Origin: Photorhabdus sp. CRCIA-P01
GTDB lineage: Bacteria > Pseudomonadota > Gammaproteobacteria > Enterobacterales > Enterobacteriaceae
Length of the DNA: 64,000 bases
Direction: 5' to 3'
Assembly (NCBI RefSeq): GCF_003545805.1
Contig: NZ_NMQR01000013.1
Coordinates: forward strand, 51,648 to 115,647
Shown: in pieces, positions 1 through 9,700 of the stretch
How positions within the stretch are numbered: position 1 is the stretch's first letter
Layout: each line of letters opens with the position of its first letter
Notes under the pieces: model-generated
Databases searched by the model: none
What the model saw: the letters and a program-made list of their open reading frames with translations, nothing else
Told to the model about the DNA's origin: nothing
Made by a program: the position numbers and the translations under genes

Positions 1-362
1 TTGATGTGAAGTGGTAATATCGATTTAATGACGTTATGAAGATTTGGTTCACCGTAATCAGTTATATTCATTTTAATAGCAAGCATCGAACAGATAGCAA
101 CGCAGATAAGTATTAATGGGTAAAGTCTAAAGGATCTGCGGATAATGTATTTTAACCATCCATGATGTTCATTTTTTTCTGTTGAAAGGCAGATGACGAA
201 CCCGCTGATCACAAAGAAAAGATCCACGCCGAAAAAGAATTGACCAAAAAGAAGATGGCCAATATTTTGTTGTGTATAAACTCCATCAAGTATAGGTGAC
301 ATGTGAACAAGTAGCACCAGTATGGCAGCCGCACCTCGAAGATATTGAATGGATAAGAGCAT
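1..362 (-). CDS. Acyltransferase family 3 protein, N-terminal part (runs off the left edge)
   Basis: The minus strand is open from an ATG at 362 to the window edge, giving about 120 residues. The start resembles the membrane O-acyltransferase (acyltransferase_3/OafA) family: residues near 7-20 contain YLRGAAAILVLLVHM, with the family's R-x-x-A and the membrane histidine, followed by FFFGVDLFFVISGF and a basic stretch RRSFRLYP. These proteins are multi-pass inner-membrane enzymes that O-acetylate or otherwise acylate surface glycans. It lies downstream of a polysaccharide export operon on the same strand, separated by insertion-sequence debris, and may have belonged to that operon. The C-terminal part is outside the window, so intactness cannot be judged. 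Confidence 0.85.
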   Translation of the reverse strand, partial: MLLSIQYLRGAAAILVLLVHMSPILDGVYTQQNIGHLLFGQFFFGVDLFFVISGFVICLSTEKNEHHGWLKYIIRRSFRLYPLILICVAICSMLAIKMNITDYGEPNLHNVIKSILPLHI

Positions 363-479
363 TATTAATCCTGTATATATGTATTTAATTGCTCATTGGG
401 TGGCAATGATATATATTTTTTTAGTGATTTGTCGAGAACGTTCAGAATTCTGTGTCACGTTAAAAATATTACAGCGTCA

Positions 480-790
480 TCACGTTTTCAGTCGCCCGTT
501 AAAATAAATGGCTAACTAGGACAATGTCAAATTCCAACTCTGAATGGGCATTGTCCATTTTGCCTGTGCATTCATTAGCCCCAGATAAAGCAGCTTCAAC
601 AAATTTTTTTCGTTCGGGAAAGCTCCTTTGGTTTTCGTCAGCTTCCTGAACTGGCGGCGCATTGATTCTATGATTGGTGGTATAAATCACCTTTCTGATA
701 CCAGCTGGATAACGAAAATACGCTGACAGATTCACCCACTTTTTGCGTCAAGATTGGGTAACCACTGGATACTGCTCTCCTCATTTGGCT
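480..790 (-). pseudogene. IS256-family transposase, decayed C-terminal remnant
   Basis: Reading the minus strand across frames recovers an IS256-type transposase C-terminus: KKWVNLSAYFRYPAGIRK and VIYTTN, then after a frameshift at about 670-680 the segments MRRQFRKLTKTKGAFPN, LLKLLYLGLMNAQAKW and LTLS/LAIYFNGRL. An in-frame TGA replaces the expected Trp of the SWRKKW motif near 750. A TAG at 516-518 replaces the expected Gln near the end. With two nonsense changes and a frameshift it cannot be functional. The 5' side stops at the neighbouring IS5-family element, which appears to have landed next to or inside it. Confidence 0.8.
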
Positions 791-794
791 TCTA

Positions 795-1714
795 GGCTGT
801 GTCCTTCAATTAAATAATCGTCTTAAGAAATAAACGGATACAACCTAATTTCACCATAGCTATATAGTTTCTTGCGGTTTTTTCATAACGTGTGCCAATG
901 CGACGATACTCTTTGAGTCGACCAAAACCTCTTTCTACAACATTTCTTCTTCGATAGGTTTCATGGTCGAATTTAACCCGTCCATCTGTTCGGGCTTTTT
1001 CGTTTGATTTATAGGGAATTATCACTTTTATTCCCTGACGTTTTAACCGGTTGCGTAATGAGTGGCTGGCGTAACCTTTATCAGCAATCACCGCTTTTGA
1101 ACGCCGTTTCATAAAACCGTTTTTACGCTGAATACCCAGACCATCCAACAGGCGTATTGCATATTGACTTTCGTGACATTGACCGGCACTGAGTACCACA
1201 TTCAATGGGTGTCCTTTTCCATCGACCGCCAGATGGATTTTGGAACCATAACCACCCTGAGAGCGACCCAGGCCATGGTCTCCGGTGATATCGGGATGTT
1301 TTTTTGGGCGCCCGCCGCACAATGTGCCGCACGAATGTTACTGCCATCCAGTGATATGGCGGACCAATCAACTAAATCTTGCTCATCCAGTATTGACAAT
1401 AACTTATTGAAAATGAGATTAATTATTCCTGATTTTGACCACCGATTAAAGCGGTTATAGACGGTCCTCCAGGAACCATAACGTTCGGGTAAATCCCGCC
1501 AGGGGGCACCGGAACATAGCACCCAAAACATACCGTTGATAACCCGGCGATGTTCAACATAAGGATGTCCTGCCCGTTGAGAATGTTCAGGGGGCAATAA
1601 GGGGAGCAGTAACTCCCATGCTTCATCAGGAAGGTCGTAACGAGCCATAACATGTTTTGTCCGAAAGTCAGAGCCAGATGATTATCCTATCTCAATCTAT
1701 TGCGGGACACAGCC
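795..1714 (-). mobile_element. IS5-family (IS427-like) insertion sequence, apparently complete
   Basis: The element is bounded by inverted repeats. The left end reads GGCTGTGTCCTTCAAT at 795 and the right end, read inward on the other strand, GGCTGTGTCCCGCAAT, with two mismatches in 16. TA dinucleotides flank both ends (793-794 and 1715-1716), as expected for the TA target duplication of IS427-type elements. The total length of about 920 bp and a two-phase transposase frame also fit. It lies between the IS256 relic and the last gene of the polysaccharide operon, 38 bp past that gene's stop. The subgroup is inferred from layout and needs a database match. Confidence 0.85.
810..1648 (-). CDS. 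IS5-family transposase, orfA-orfB read by -1 frameshift
   Basis: orfA starts at 1648 (MARYDLPDEAWELLLPLLPP) and is typical of the DUF4096-like N-terminal domain of IS427 transposases, with WRDLPERYGSWRTVYNRF. The second frame (to 810) carries the DDE catalytic half, including GDHGLGRSQGGYGSKIHL, VIADKGYAS and the Y-(x)2-R-(x)3-E-R-x-F-G-R-L-K signature (YRRRNVVERGFGRLK). The frames overlap at a slippery run, A-AAA-AAC in the orfA frame near 1300-1308, which is a canonical site for -1 slippage. The fused product would be about 279 residues, normal for the group. Both halves look undamaged, so the element may still be active. Confidence 0.85.
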
Positions 1715-1752
1715 TAGAATTGGACTATTTAATTAAATTGTATAAGTATTAA

Positions 1753-2817
1753 TCAGTAAAGGTAAGCATCTAATGTTACAATCTTACCTTTAGGATTCCA
1801 TTCTATGATATCTACGCCCCGGAAAACTTTTTCATCCAAAGTAAGTTCAAATTCGATCATTGATTTTGAAGCTTCTGTGAGAATGGATTTTGCTACAAAG
1901 GAAAGTTTCTTATGTGAAGAGAAAAGCTGTATCAACATTTCTCGAATACTATCGTCACCGATTAAATGATTGCCAGGATCAATCAGAGAAGCATTACGAT
2001 CAAACAGTTCCATCACTTCACGTAATGATTTTTTATCAAATGCTTTAATGTAAGCTTCAGTTAAGCTACGTATCGGGCCGGTTGTTTTACGATGACTCAT
2101 TTCAAAGGATTTTACTGCATGAGCATCATAAAAATTATGATAAACGGAATCGGCCAATGGCCTACACGTTATTTTTTTACCCATCAAAACCAGTTCATTA
2201 AGGCAAGAAGAAAGATAAAAGTTACCATCGATAGTACCACCTTTCCTGATAAGGTTTTTAGCAGCTGAAATGAAGTCATTTGCTTTTTTAAAATAATATA
2301 AACCAGCAATCGCATTTCGACTGATTGCGTTTTTTTCTGCGGCTTGCACTACATTACCTTCATCATTAATTTTTACAAAAGACCATTTAGGGTGGACAGA
2401 TTCGAAAGTTAAAACGGCGGAATCTGAATCGCTAGCACGAAAATCATTGACAATCTCCTGGAGATTATCATTTATATAGTGGTCAGCAGACGCGATAATC
2501 AGCTCAGAATCAAGGTTTAACTCGTCAATTGCCATAAGGCTGCTACATACTGCCCCCTTTGTAATACCTTGCAATGGAACGATTTTACCTTCTCCATTTG
2601 AGATTATATTGATTATGGTTTTGAGACTTAGTTTATTCAGTTTTTCAATTGGAGCGACATATATAATTTTGTATTTCTCTTGTAGAGACGTAAAAATCTC
2701 TTGTGAGTATTCTAATAGTGTTCGGTTTGAAACTTCAGTCAAAAGTTTAGGGTAGATGAAATCATTTGAGGTTTCATATAAGTTTTTCCCACTCATAGGA
2801 ATAATAATATTAATCAT
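1753..2817 (-). CDS. Sugar/alcohol-phosphate nucleotidyltransferase fused to an NTF2-like domain
   Basis: This 354-residue protein has an NTP_transferase fold at residues 1-235, with the start MINIIIPMSGKN, the lysine in FIYPKLLTEV, the GITKGAVCSS segment and ASADHYI near residue 110. Residues about 245-354 (TEAYIKAFDKKSLREVMELF ... VDIIEWNPKGKIVTLDAYLY) resemble a SnoaL/NTF2-like cone fold. The N-terminal part resembles the second nucleotidyltransferase in this locus (9897-10655): both share HPKWSFVKIN/DPKWSFAKIN and a GLYYFKK/GIYNYKK motif. It probably activates a phosphorylated sugar or polyol for glycan synthesis; substrate and nucleotide are unknown. It overlaps the HAD gene by 4 bp, suggesting translational coupling. 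The sugar-binding P-loop is atypical (SGKNLYETS rather than GxGxR). Confidence 0.75.
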   Translation of the reverse strand: MINIIIPMSGKNLYETSNDFIYPKLLTEVSNRTLLEYSQEIFTSLQEKYKIIYVAPIEKLNKLSLKTIINIISNGEGKIVPLQGITKGAVCSSLMAIDELNLDSELIIASADHYINDNLQEIVNDFRASDSDSAVLTFESVHPKWSFVKINDEGNVVQAAEKNAISRNAIAGLYYFKKANDFISAAKNLIRKGGTIDGNFYLSSCLNELVLMGKKITCRPLADSVYHNFYDAHAVKSFEMSHRKTTGPIRSLTEAYIKAFDKKSLREVMELFDRNASLIDPGNHLIGDDSIREMLIQLFSSHKKLSFVAKSILTEASKSMIEFELTLDEKVFRGVDIIEWNPKGKIVTLDAYLY

Positions 2818-3458
2818 TTTTCCACCTCTGGCTTTTCAATCTTATTAATGAAATTTTTGATGTTCTCGTAATTTACATCATAAATAGTTTCGACTTCTAA
2901 CACATTCGCACTGCTAGCTTTTGCTGCTTTTATTCCATTTTCATTATCCTCAACAATTACACATTCATGAGGTTTTAAGCCTAATTTCGATATTGCAAGA
3001 TTATACATTTCTGGGTCGGGTTTGCCTTGTACAACATCCTGGTTAGAAATAAAGAATTCTAAATAATTTGATAAGTGAGACTTTTCCATCATAACTTCAA
3101 TGGAAGTTTTTATGGAGTTAGAAGCGACAGCAAGCTTATATCCTTCCTTATGTAACGAAGCTAACGCAAACTCATGATGAAACATTGGCTTGCAAAGGTT
3201 ATGAATAATATCCATTGTATATTGCTGTTTCATTTCATTAATAAACCCGTGTAAAGACGGCGATAATCCCTTGTCTTTACTTAGCATTATCAATTTGTCT
3301 CTTGTAGGTAAACCATCATATGTAGTTAAATGTTCTTGCCTTGTTATTTCCAGGCCAAAGAGACCTAATGCTTTGTTTAAGGCATCATAATGCCAATCCT
3401 TGGCATCAATTAGTACTCCATCCATATCGAAAATAACAGCTTTAATTTTTTTATTCAT
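2814..3458 (-). CDS. HAD-superfamily phosphatase, beta-phosphoglucomutase-like
   Basis: A 214-residue HAD hydrolase with all four motifs: I, FDMDGVLIDA (nucleophile Asp at residues 11-13); a helical cap at about 17-95; II, VASNS; III, the lysine in VVQGKPDPEMY; and IV, IVEDNENGIKAA. The layout matches subfamily IA phosphatases and phosphomutases of about 210-220 residues. A GGAG ribosome-binding site lies about 9 nt upstream of the ATG. The gene overlaps its neighbours by 4 bp on both sides. Its place between a phosphodiesterase-like gene and a nucleotidyltransferase suggests that it dephosphorylates, or moves phosphate on, the building block that is then nucleotide-activated. The substrate cannot be read from sequence. 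Confidence 0.8.
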   Translation of the reverse strand: MNKKIKAVIFDMDGVLIDAKDWHYDALNKALGLFGLEITRQEHLTTYDGLPTRDKLIMLSKDKGLSPSLHGFINEMKQQYTMDIIHNLCKPMFHHEFALASLHKEGYKLAVASNSIKTSIEVMMEKSHLSNYLEFFISNQDVVQGKPDPEMYNLAISKLGLKPHECVIVEDNENGIKAAKASSANVLEVETIYDVNYENIKNFINKIEKPEVEK

Positions 3459-4093
3459 AAGAAAAACTCCGTTGCATCTTCAGGCAGATCAGTACAAAGA
3501 ATTAAATTTCGATCACTAATAAGATTGTGGGGGAAAGTTTTATATTTCTTCCATGATTCAATGTGGTTTCGATGGTGTAACTCTGGAGAAACTATGCAAA
3601 CTTTTTTGCCTGAAGATAAAAACTTATTTAATAGATCAGCGGTAACGAGATCTTGACTAAAGCCGTCGAGCCAAATCCCTTCAGCACGATCATATAAAGA
3701 ATTTATTGACTCATACTCGCTATATCTAGCGAATGTTGAGAGCCCTAAAGAGAAATACCCAAGCATATCAGGTATAGACATATCGAAGAAAAAGTAATTT
3801 GAAAGATTCTCTTGCTCAAGGATCAATCTCACCTTTTCTTGTAACCCGTCAGCTTTTACATTTAAAGCTAATGTTCCGTTATTATTACCAATATTTTTTT
3901 TATAAATAGAAATAAACTCTTTGAAGGTAATACAATCCGAACTTGCGATATCATGACTAATAACTAATTCACCTTTATAATCACGGATATCTGTTTCAGT
4001 TCCGAAACCTAGTGAGAAAGAACGTTCGAAAGCGGTTGCAGTATTTTTTTCACGTTCAGAAAACCAATAACCACGGTGGGATATAATTTCCAT
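3455..4093 (-). CDS. Glycerophosphodiester phosphodiesterase-like (GDPD/PLC TIM-barrel) protein
   Basis: The GDPD catalytic pattern is present: SHRG at the N-terminus, GTETDIRDYKGELVISHD (metal-binding E-x-D and second His), and LALNVKADG in place of the usual LNIEIK. The active site therefore looks intact. The chosen start at 4093 has a GGAG ribosome-binding site 6-7 nt upstream; an in-frame ATG at 4117 would overlap the ABC gene but lacks one. The product is about 212 residues, short for GDPDs, with no signal peptide, so it is probably cytoplasmic. GDPD-like genes occur in loci that make phosphodiester-linked glycans, but the substrate here is unknown. It is in an overlapping chain with the exporter and HAD genes. 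Confidence 0.7.
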   Translation of the reverse strand: MEIISHRGYWFSEREKNTATAFERSFSLGFGTETDIRDYKGELVISHDIASSDCITFKEFISIYKKNIGNNNGTLALNVKADGLQEKVRLILEQENLSNYFFFDMSIPDMLGYFSLGLSTFARYSEYESINSLYDRAEGIWLDGFSQDLVTADLLNKFLSSGKKVCIVSPELHHRNHIESWKKYKTFPHNLISDRNLILCTDLPEDATEFFL

Positions 4094-4109
4094 ACTTATC
4101 TCCGATTCA

Positions 4110-4832
4110 TCAACCAATTAAACTATCGTAATAATCAAAACCTTCATTGGTTTTTCCATCAAATGTCTTTTTCCCGTGTTCAAGAATTATAACTTTTTCA
4201 CATATTGATGAAATTTGGTTTTTATCATGGCTAACAAATACTATTGTTTTACCCTGTTTTTTTATTTCATTTATTTTATTGATACATTTACTTTGAAAGT
4301 TAGCATCGCCAACCGATACAGCTTCATCAATAACAAGAATATCTGAACTGAGACTGACACCAATTGAGAATGCTAATCTTAAATACATCCCGGATGAATA
4401 GTATTTAACCGGAGTTTCGATGAACTCGCCAATTTCAGAAAATTCAACGATATCGTCAAACTTTTGCTTAACCTGCTTCCTACTCATCCCCAAGATCGCA
4501 CCAGAAAGGTAGATATTTTCATATCCAGATAGATCCTGATGAAACCCTGCTCCTACCTCGAGAAGACTTGAAAAATTACCACAAATGCATATTTTCCCAG
4601 TGGTTGGTAAAATGATCCGTGTCATCAATTTCAGAATAGTTGACTTTCCTGCACCATTTTTCCCCATTAGACCAACTGAAGATCCTTCTTCAATATGAAA
4701 ACTAACATCATCTACAGCGGTAAACTGTTCTCCACGATCAACTCTATTTTTTCTGAATGAGAATAAATCTTTTAAGGAATCATGATTCCGATGTGTGTCA
4801 TAGATTTTAGATACTTTGTCGAACCTAATCAT
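4110..4832 (-). CDS. Polysaccharide ABC exporter, ATP-binding subunit (Wzt/KpsT/TagH type)
   Basis: A 240-residue ABC ATPase: Walker A GKNGAGKST at about residues 57-65, the Q-loop region followed by NIYLSGAILGMSRKQV, signature YYSSGMYLRLAFS, Walker B ILVIDEAVSVGD and the H-loop FVSHDK. SIGVSLSSDILVIDE and the MIRFDKVSKIY start are typical of polysaccharide and teichoic-acid exporters. It lacks the C-terminal glycan-binding domain of Wzt from O8/O9a systems, so it is closer to the short KpsT-like forms. It overlaps the permease gene by 4 bp. Together they should export a completed lipid-linked polymer across the inner membrane. Confidence 0.9.
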   Translation of the reverse strand: MIRFDKVSKIYDTHRNHDSLKDLFSFRKNRVDRGEQFTAVDDVSFHIEEGSSVGLMGKNGAGKSTILKLMTRIILPTTGKICICGNFSSLLEVGAGFHQDLSGYENIYLSGAILGMSRKQVKQKFDDIVEFSEIGEFIETPVKYYSSGMYLRLAFSIGVSLSSDILVIDEAVSVGDANFQSKCINKINEIKKQGKTIVFVSHDKNQISSICEKVIILEHGKKTFDGKTNEGFDYYDSLIG

Positions 4833-5644
4833 TCGAGATCTACCACTTTCCTTTCATTATAGATAAAATACATTCCCCCAAGTACAGCTACCAGAACTGA
4901 TGCAGTGAAGGTAATTGCGATACTCGGTACATCATTCCCTCCTAAGAACCCATAACGCGCTAGCTCAATAATATGAACAAGAGGGTTTATTTGATAATAG
5001 AATTGATATTCATCGGGAATAATACTTGCAGTATAGACAATGGGAGAAATATAAAAAAGAATTTGCATAAAAAGAGGTATAAAATGTCTAAAATCTTTAT
5101 ATCTAACCTTTAAAATAGACATAAAACAACCTAGTCCCCATGCAAAAAGAATGGTTGTAAATACTGCAACAGGTGTGATTAACAATAGTTTTGTTATATT
5201 TATATTAACCTTCAAGTAAATCAAAACCGGAATAAAAAAAACAAAGGCAATAATAAAATCGACAACAGCTACAAAGGTACTGGATAAGCCAAAAACTATC
5301 CTAGGGAAATAGACCTTTTTAATTAAATGTATATTGTTTATTAGCGAGTCACTAACAGAACTCATACATGCTGAAAAAAAATTCCAGTATATGATACCTA
5401 CAACTAGAACAGCTGAATAGGGTGCGGCATATTCTGGTGTAGGGACTCTAACTAACAAACCAAAAACAACAGCAAATAAAATAAAGTTAGCAAGGGGATT
5501 AATGACAGCCCAGAGCCAGCCTAATGATGTTTGTTTATATCGAACAGAGAAATCTCTTTTCACCAATTGCAAAATAATATATCTTGAGTCAATTATCTCT
5601 CTGAGCGAAGTTTTACTCTTTTTCGAAGATACAATTCTTGGCAT
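4829..5644 (-). CDS. Polysaccharide ABC exporter, permease subunit (Wzm/KpsM/TagG type)
   Basis: A 271-residue ABC2-type membrane protein with about six hydrophobic segments. The N-terminal LVKRDFSVRYKQTSLGWLWA motif is the hallmark of the Wzm/TagG family, and the C-terminal half contains YISPIVYTA and INPLVHIIELAR, also family signatures. It pairs with the ATPase encoded immediately downstream (4-bp overlap) and begins 4 bp after the upstream glycosyltransferase gene. No outer-membrane export genes (kpsC/S/D/E or wza-like) are in the window, so the final route of the polymer, as LPS-type O-chain or capsule, is undetermined. Confidence 0.9.
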   Translation of the reverse strand: MPRIVSSKKSKTSLREIIDSRYIILQLVKRDFSVRYKQTSLGWLWAVINPLANFILFAVVFGLLVRVPTPEYAAPYSAVLVVGIIYWNFFSACMSSVSDSLINNIHLIKKVYFPRIVFGLSSTFVAVVDFIIAFVFFIPVLIYLKVNINITKLLLITPVAVFTTILFAWGLGCFMSILKVRYKDFRHFIPLFMQILFYISPIVYTASIIPDEYQFYYQINPLVHIIELARYGFLGGNDVPSIAITFTASVLVAVLGGMYFIYNERKVVDLE

Positions 5645-5648
5645 TTAC

Positions 5649-6680
5649 CTAGCCTCTTTTACGGAACATTCTTACAGCGAAATTACGTACAAACGGAATC
5701 TGAAGCAGCCATGTCCTGAAAAAAAAATAAAAATACATTAATCGTGTAACAGCAGCTTTAAAATAAATAGCTTTCCTATTAATTCTAAAATAATTCAAAT
5801 TATAATAATTATATAGAAACTTCCAATCATTGGTGGTATACACACTGTATCGCCCTTTACTATTGTAAATGATTTTATGCTTCGGCCAATGGAAATTTAA
5901 TTCGGCTGCAGAAAATGGAATAAAATTATTCACATAATACTTCTCAGATAATTGTATTATCTGTTCATTATAGCACCCATTCCCGTTATAAACAGGCGCC
6001 CCTCTAACCTTACTAATACATTGAGTCCAGATATATTGTTCCGGTACATATTTCATTAAAGAATGGAAACAGTTTCGAGAAAAGCTCCCGAAAATTGAGG
6101 AATCTGCATATGGGGCATCAAAAAGACTCAGTAGATCGTCTTTATTTCCGGCAAGGCATATGTCTCCGGGATGAAACAAATATGGTAAATATCCTCTTGC
6201 ATCTCTGGAAAATAATGAACAATTGACGATATAATTTTTAAAAACTTTATATCGTGTATCTCTGAATATATTAAATCTACTATTCGAGACTGACCTTAAT
6301 AATCTTATAATTTGGTCATCATCGAAATAAGAATCAGTTCTTATCTTTATGACATAAAGATTATTACAATGTTGTATTCCAGCTTTTGTTGAAACAATCA
6401 TTCTGTTAATATTTGATGATACTTTACCATCACTAGATGTTATAGTTCCCGGATCTTTATTATAAATGAAACTAATATTATTCTCTTTAGCAAGAAGAGC
6501 CAGTTTATTGGATTCATAATCATCTAATTGCCATGTTGATACAATAAGCTCCGACGACGGAAATGTTTTCCTCACAGCAAGAATATTACTGATAATTTCT
6601 TGATCGACTTTCCCTCCTTTTAATAGGGAACCTTGCATAACGATTGAAACATTATTTTTAACTAATTCAGTGCAGCTCAT
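5649..6680 (-). CDS. WavE-like lipopolysaccharide glycosyltransferase
   Basis: A 343-residue protein that aligns by eye with the WavE family of LPS-synthesis proteins. It begins NVSIVMQGSLLKGG, then ELIVSTWQ, VIKIRTDSYF (the R-T-D motif common to this family), LFHPGDICLAGN and YVPEQYIWTQCI. It has no signal peptide, but the C-terminus is hydrophobic and basic. The same motif series recurs in the first 300 residues of the neighbouring 1015-residue protein, so the two are paralogous. It probably transfers one sugar of the exported glycan; the sugar is not predictable. It is followed by 4 bp and the ABC permease gene. Confidence 0.75.
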   Translation of the reverse strand: MSCTELVKNNVSIVMQGSLLKGGKVDQEIISNILAVRKTFPSSELIVSTWQLDDYESNKLALLAKENNISFIYNKDPGTITSSDGKVSSNINRMIVSTKAGIQHCNNLYVIKIRTDSYFDDDQIIRLLRSVSNSRFNIFRDTRYKVFKNYIVNCSLFSRDARGYLPYLFHPGDICLAGNKDDLLSLFDAPYADSSIFGSFSRNCFHSLMKYVPEQYIWTQCISKVRGAPVYNGNGCYNEQIIQLSEKYYVNNFIPFSAAELNFHWPKHKIIYNSKGRYSVYTTNDWKFLYNYYNLNYFRINRKAIYFKAAVTRLMYFYFFFRTWLLQIPFVRNFAVRMFRKRG

Positions 6681-6794
6681 AGTTTATATTTAAATATTCG
6701 TTTACCATATAAAATTAGTAAATCCCTATATATGAATATAAATAAAGGGGCGTTCATTTTGAAAGCGTCTCTTGTATTATAAATAAAGGAATAG

Positions 6795-9700
6795 TTATTT
6801 AAACAATTTAACTAAAAAAGATAATTTACTGTAGACTAGGGATCCCCAGACCCATTGAGCATTTTCATCTAACTGGCGCATTGTTTTTAAGATATTTAAA
6901 TTAAGTGATAATTTTTGGACTAATGGAACAAAATCGTCATCTTCTTTTCTATCTAAACTAAAACTAGCATCCTTTATCGTATTAACAAACTTATAGTCTG
7001 GCTTATTAACAAAATTAATCATGTTTTCCGAACTAACCACCGATATATCATTTGCAGTCAAGCACCATTTATTGATTACTTCAGTATAAGCATCTACAGC
7101 TGATAATAATATATTTCTTGAAGTATTATTCAACTCTAATGTCTCATATGACACATCGTGATTGTCCTCAAGAGAATAATTTTTTATCAAGAATTCAATT
7201 AAACTATAAGACCCAAAGAAAGCTGTAGCATCATGATAGCCGAAGTATTTATGGGCGTGTGGGTAATGTTTCGCAAGTTCATGAATACGACCGTCAACAC
7301 CATAGTAAATACCATGACATTCAACATCCAAACTCTTTTCATGGATGTAAGAACCGATATCCTTCTGAGTTGTCCCTCCCCAGCCAATATCGACTACGGC
7401 CATTTTTCCTGCCTTGAAAAACCCAATTAGTGATAATTCATCAAGAACTTCCTGTCTGCGTTTTTCAAGGATAGGTTGATATTTTTCCTTGAAGTTATCT
7501 ATAAACTCTTTGCTGTCAATATTCGATTTAGCCCCAGTACCTACATGCTCTTCTACTATTTGTTTTGATACACCATATGCGCCCAAAACAAAGGAAACCG
7601 AAAAAGTATCAGGAGCACCAACTTTATATGCTCTTTTAATAACCTTATAAGGATCGAATATATCACTCAATGGGGCAGATTTCCTACGTGGCATTTTTAG
7701 TTTTATTAATTCAGGTAATTGAATGCCATTAAACATTGCTGCCTTATTTGCAAGGCGTTGGATTAAGTCACAGAAAATTGTACCGTCTCTTTCAAGAAAA
7801 TAGATTCTTTCTATGTTATTCAGATATGAATATTGAATTATATGATGGGAAAAAGATATAAAATCAAAACTTACATTTTTGTAAATATATTTTGAAACCA
7901 CTTCTTCATACTTATTTGTCCGTTGTATTTCTGCCATAATTATTTTACGTAATAATTTTCTATTAGATGGCAGATTAGACTTTTTCAGCCTTCGGAAGAG
8001 ATCATGATCATCGTTGAGCCAAAGGCTATATATTCCACGTCTACGAGGAGCAATAGCATCGGAATGTAAATTATCCCCAACGTGAAGGATCTTTTTATTC
8101 CTAAACTCGTCCTTAATTAGATCAAATAAGCGGCCAGAATGCTTTGTTACCATGAAACTTGAAGATACATAAACATTATTAAAATAATTAAGAAGACCTT
8201 TCTTTAAAAGAATATATTTAATATCTTCCGTAGAGAAATATATATCCGATGTTGCTATTATCACTTTACCAGAAGCTTTTATTTTTTCTAATAAATCATC
8301 AACGCCTTTTGCTACATAAAGAGTTTCAATTTCTCTATTAAGTTCATTGCTAACTATTGCTTCAGAGTTTTTTTGTATATCATCTTCTTTAAGGCCAATT
8401 TTTGTTAAAACTTGAATAATTACATCATTTATTACATACTCATACTCTAGTCCTTTTTTCCTATTATTCTCATAATATTCATTTACTGTTTCCTGCCTAA
8501 CTCTGTTAAACAAATCAGCTGTGATATCTATTCCTTGTTTTTTTAGAAGATATTCAGCAAAAATACCTGTTTGAGCTAAGGGAACATATACGGGTTCAAC
8601 GTACCTTCTAAGCAAAGTATCGAAAATATCAAAACTTATTACATCATATCCATTTATATGATTCAGTAATTCACTAATATTTTTAATGGCTTTCTTATCT
8701 TTTTTTACGATATTACCTTGCTTACCAAGATTTGGAATATTAACAAGTTTTCTCTTAAACTCTTCCTTATAACGTCTGACATAAATGTTATTTTGTATTG
8801 GCATGGTTATACGATTAATGTATTTAATTCTAGTCAGCAATGACAAAGAAATAATACCATATCTAACGATTTTTTTCGTACTGCTCTTCAATTTAGTTAA
8901 ATTTAAAAGACTATTCCTCGAACGCTCATCAGCAGAATGGGCAATTTTTTCATCCGCATGATAATATTTATTATAATCTTGTAACCATACTTTATATCTA
9001 TATAAACCATTCCAAACAAAGTCATCTAATAGTCTTTGCTTAATATGGCCTTTAAGTTCAAATCCCCAGATAGATTGATCTAAAAATACGTAGTTATCAC
9101 AAATATATCTTTCTGATTCCTCTTGCAAAGAATCAGTAATGAATAGCCTATGAGGCCAATAAATTTCTTTTCCTGCCTTTCTCAGACAAGATATAAAGAT
9201 ATGTTGTTCCGGTGTATATCTGCTCAACATATGCGTATAAACATCTAAACACGGTTTATCTAAGTATTTAAAATATCGGGAGTCATCAATAGCATTTAGA
9301 GGTATATCATATAATTTTATTAAATCAGATGTATTACCAAATAGTATTATATCACTTGGTTGAAATAACTGTTTTGTGATAGCAGAATCACTTCCTGCAT
9401 ATTTTTTGGCATAAACAGCTGACGCTACAATTCGAGAATCAAAGATAGAATATTCAGAGTTTCTTTTATTATAAAGATTGAAATAATCTAGAAAATCTTT
9501 TTTAAATAAAACTGTATCAGTTCGAATTTTTAAAGTGTATTTCCTTGTAGCCTTTTTTAGCCCCTCAATAGTCGTAACTATTTGTCTATTAGTATTATCA
9601 TATATGCCAAGAAATTCATCATAATAAACAGCGCTAATGGGTTTATTTTTAACGAGAATATCTACATCATACTCTTCTTTTAAATTAGTATCATTCCATG

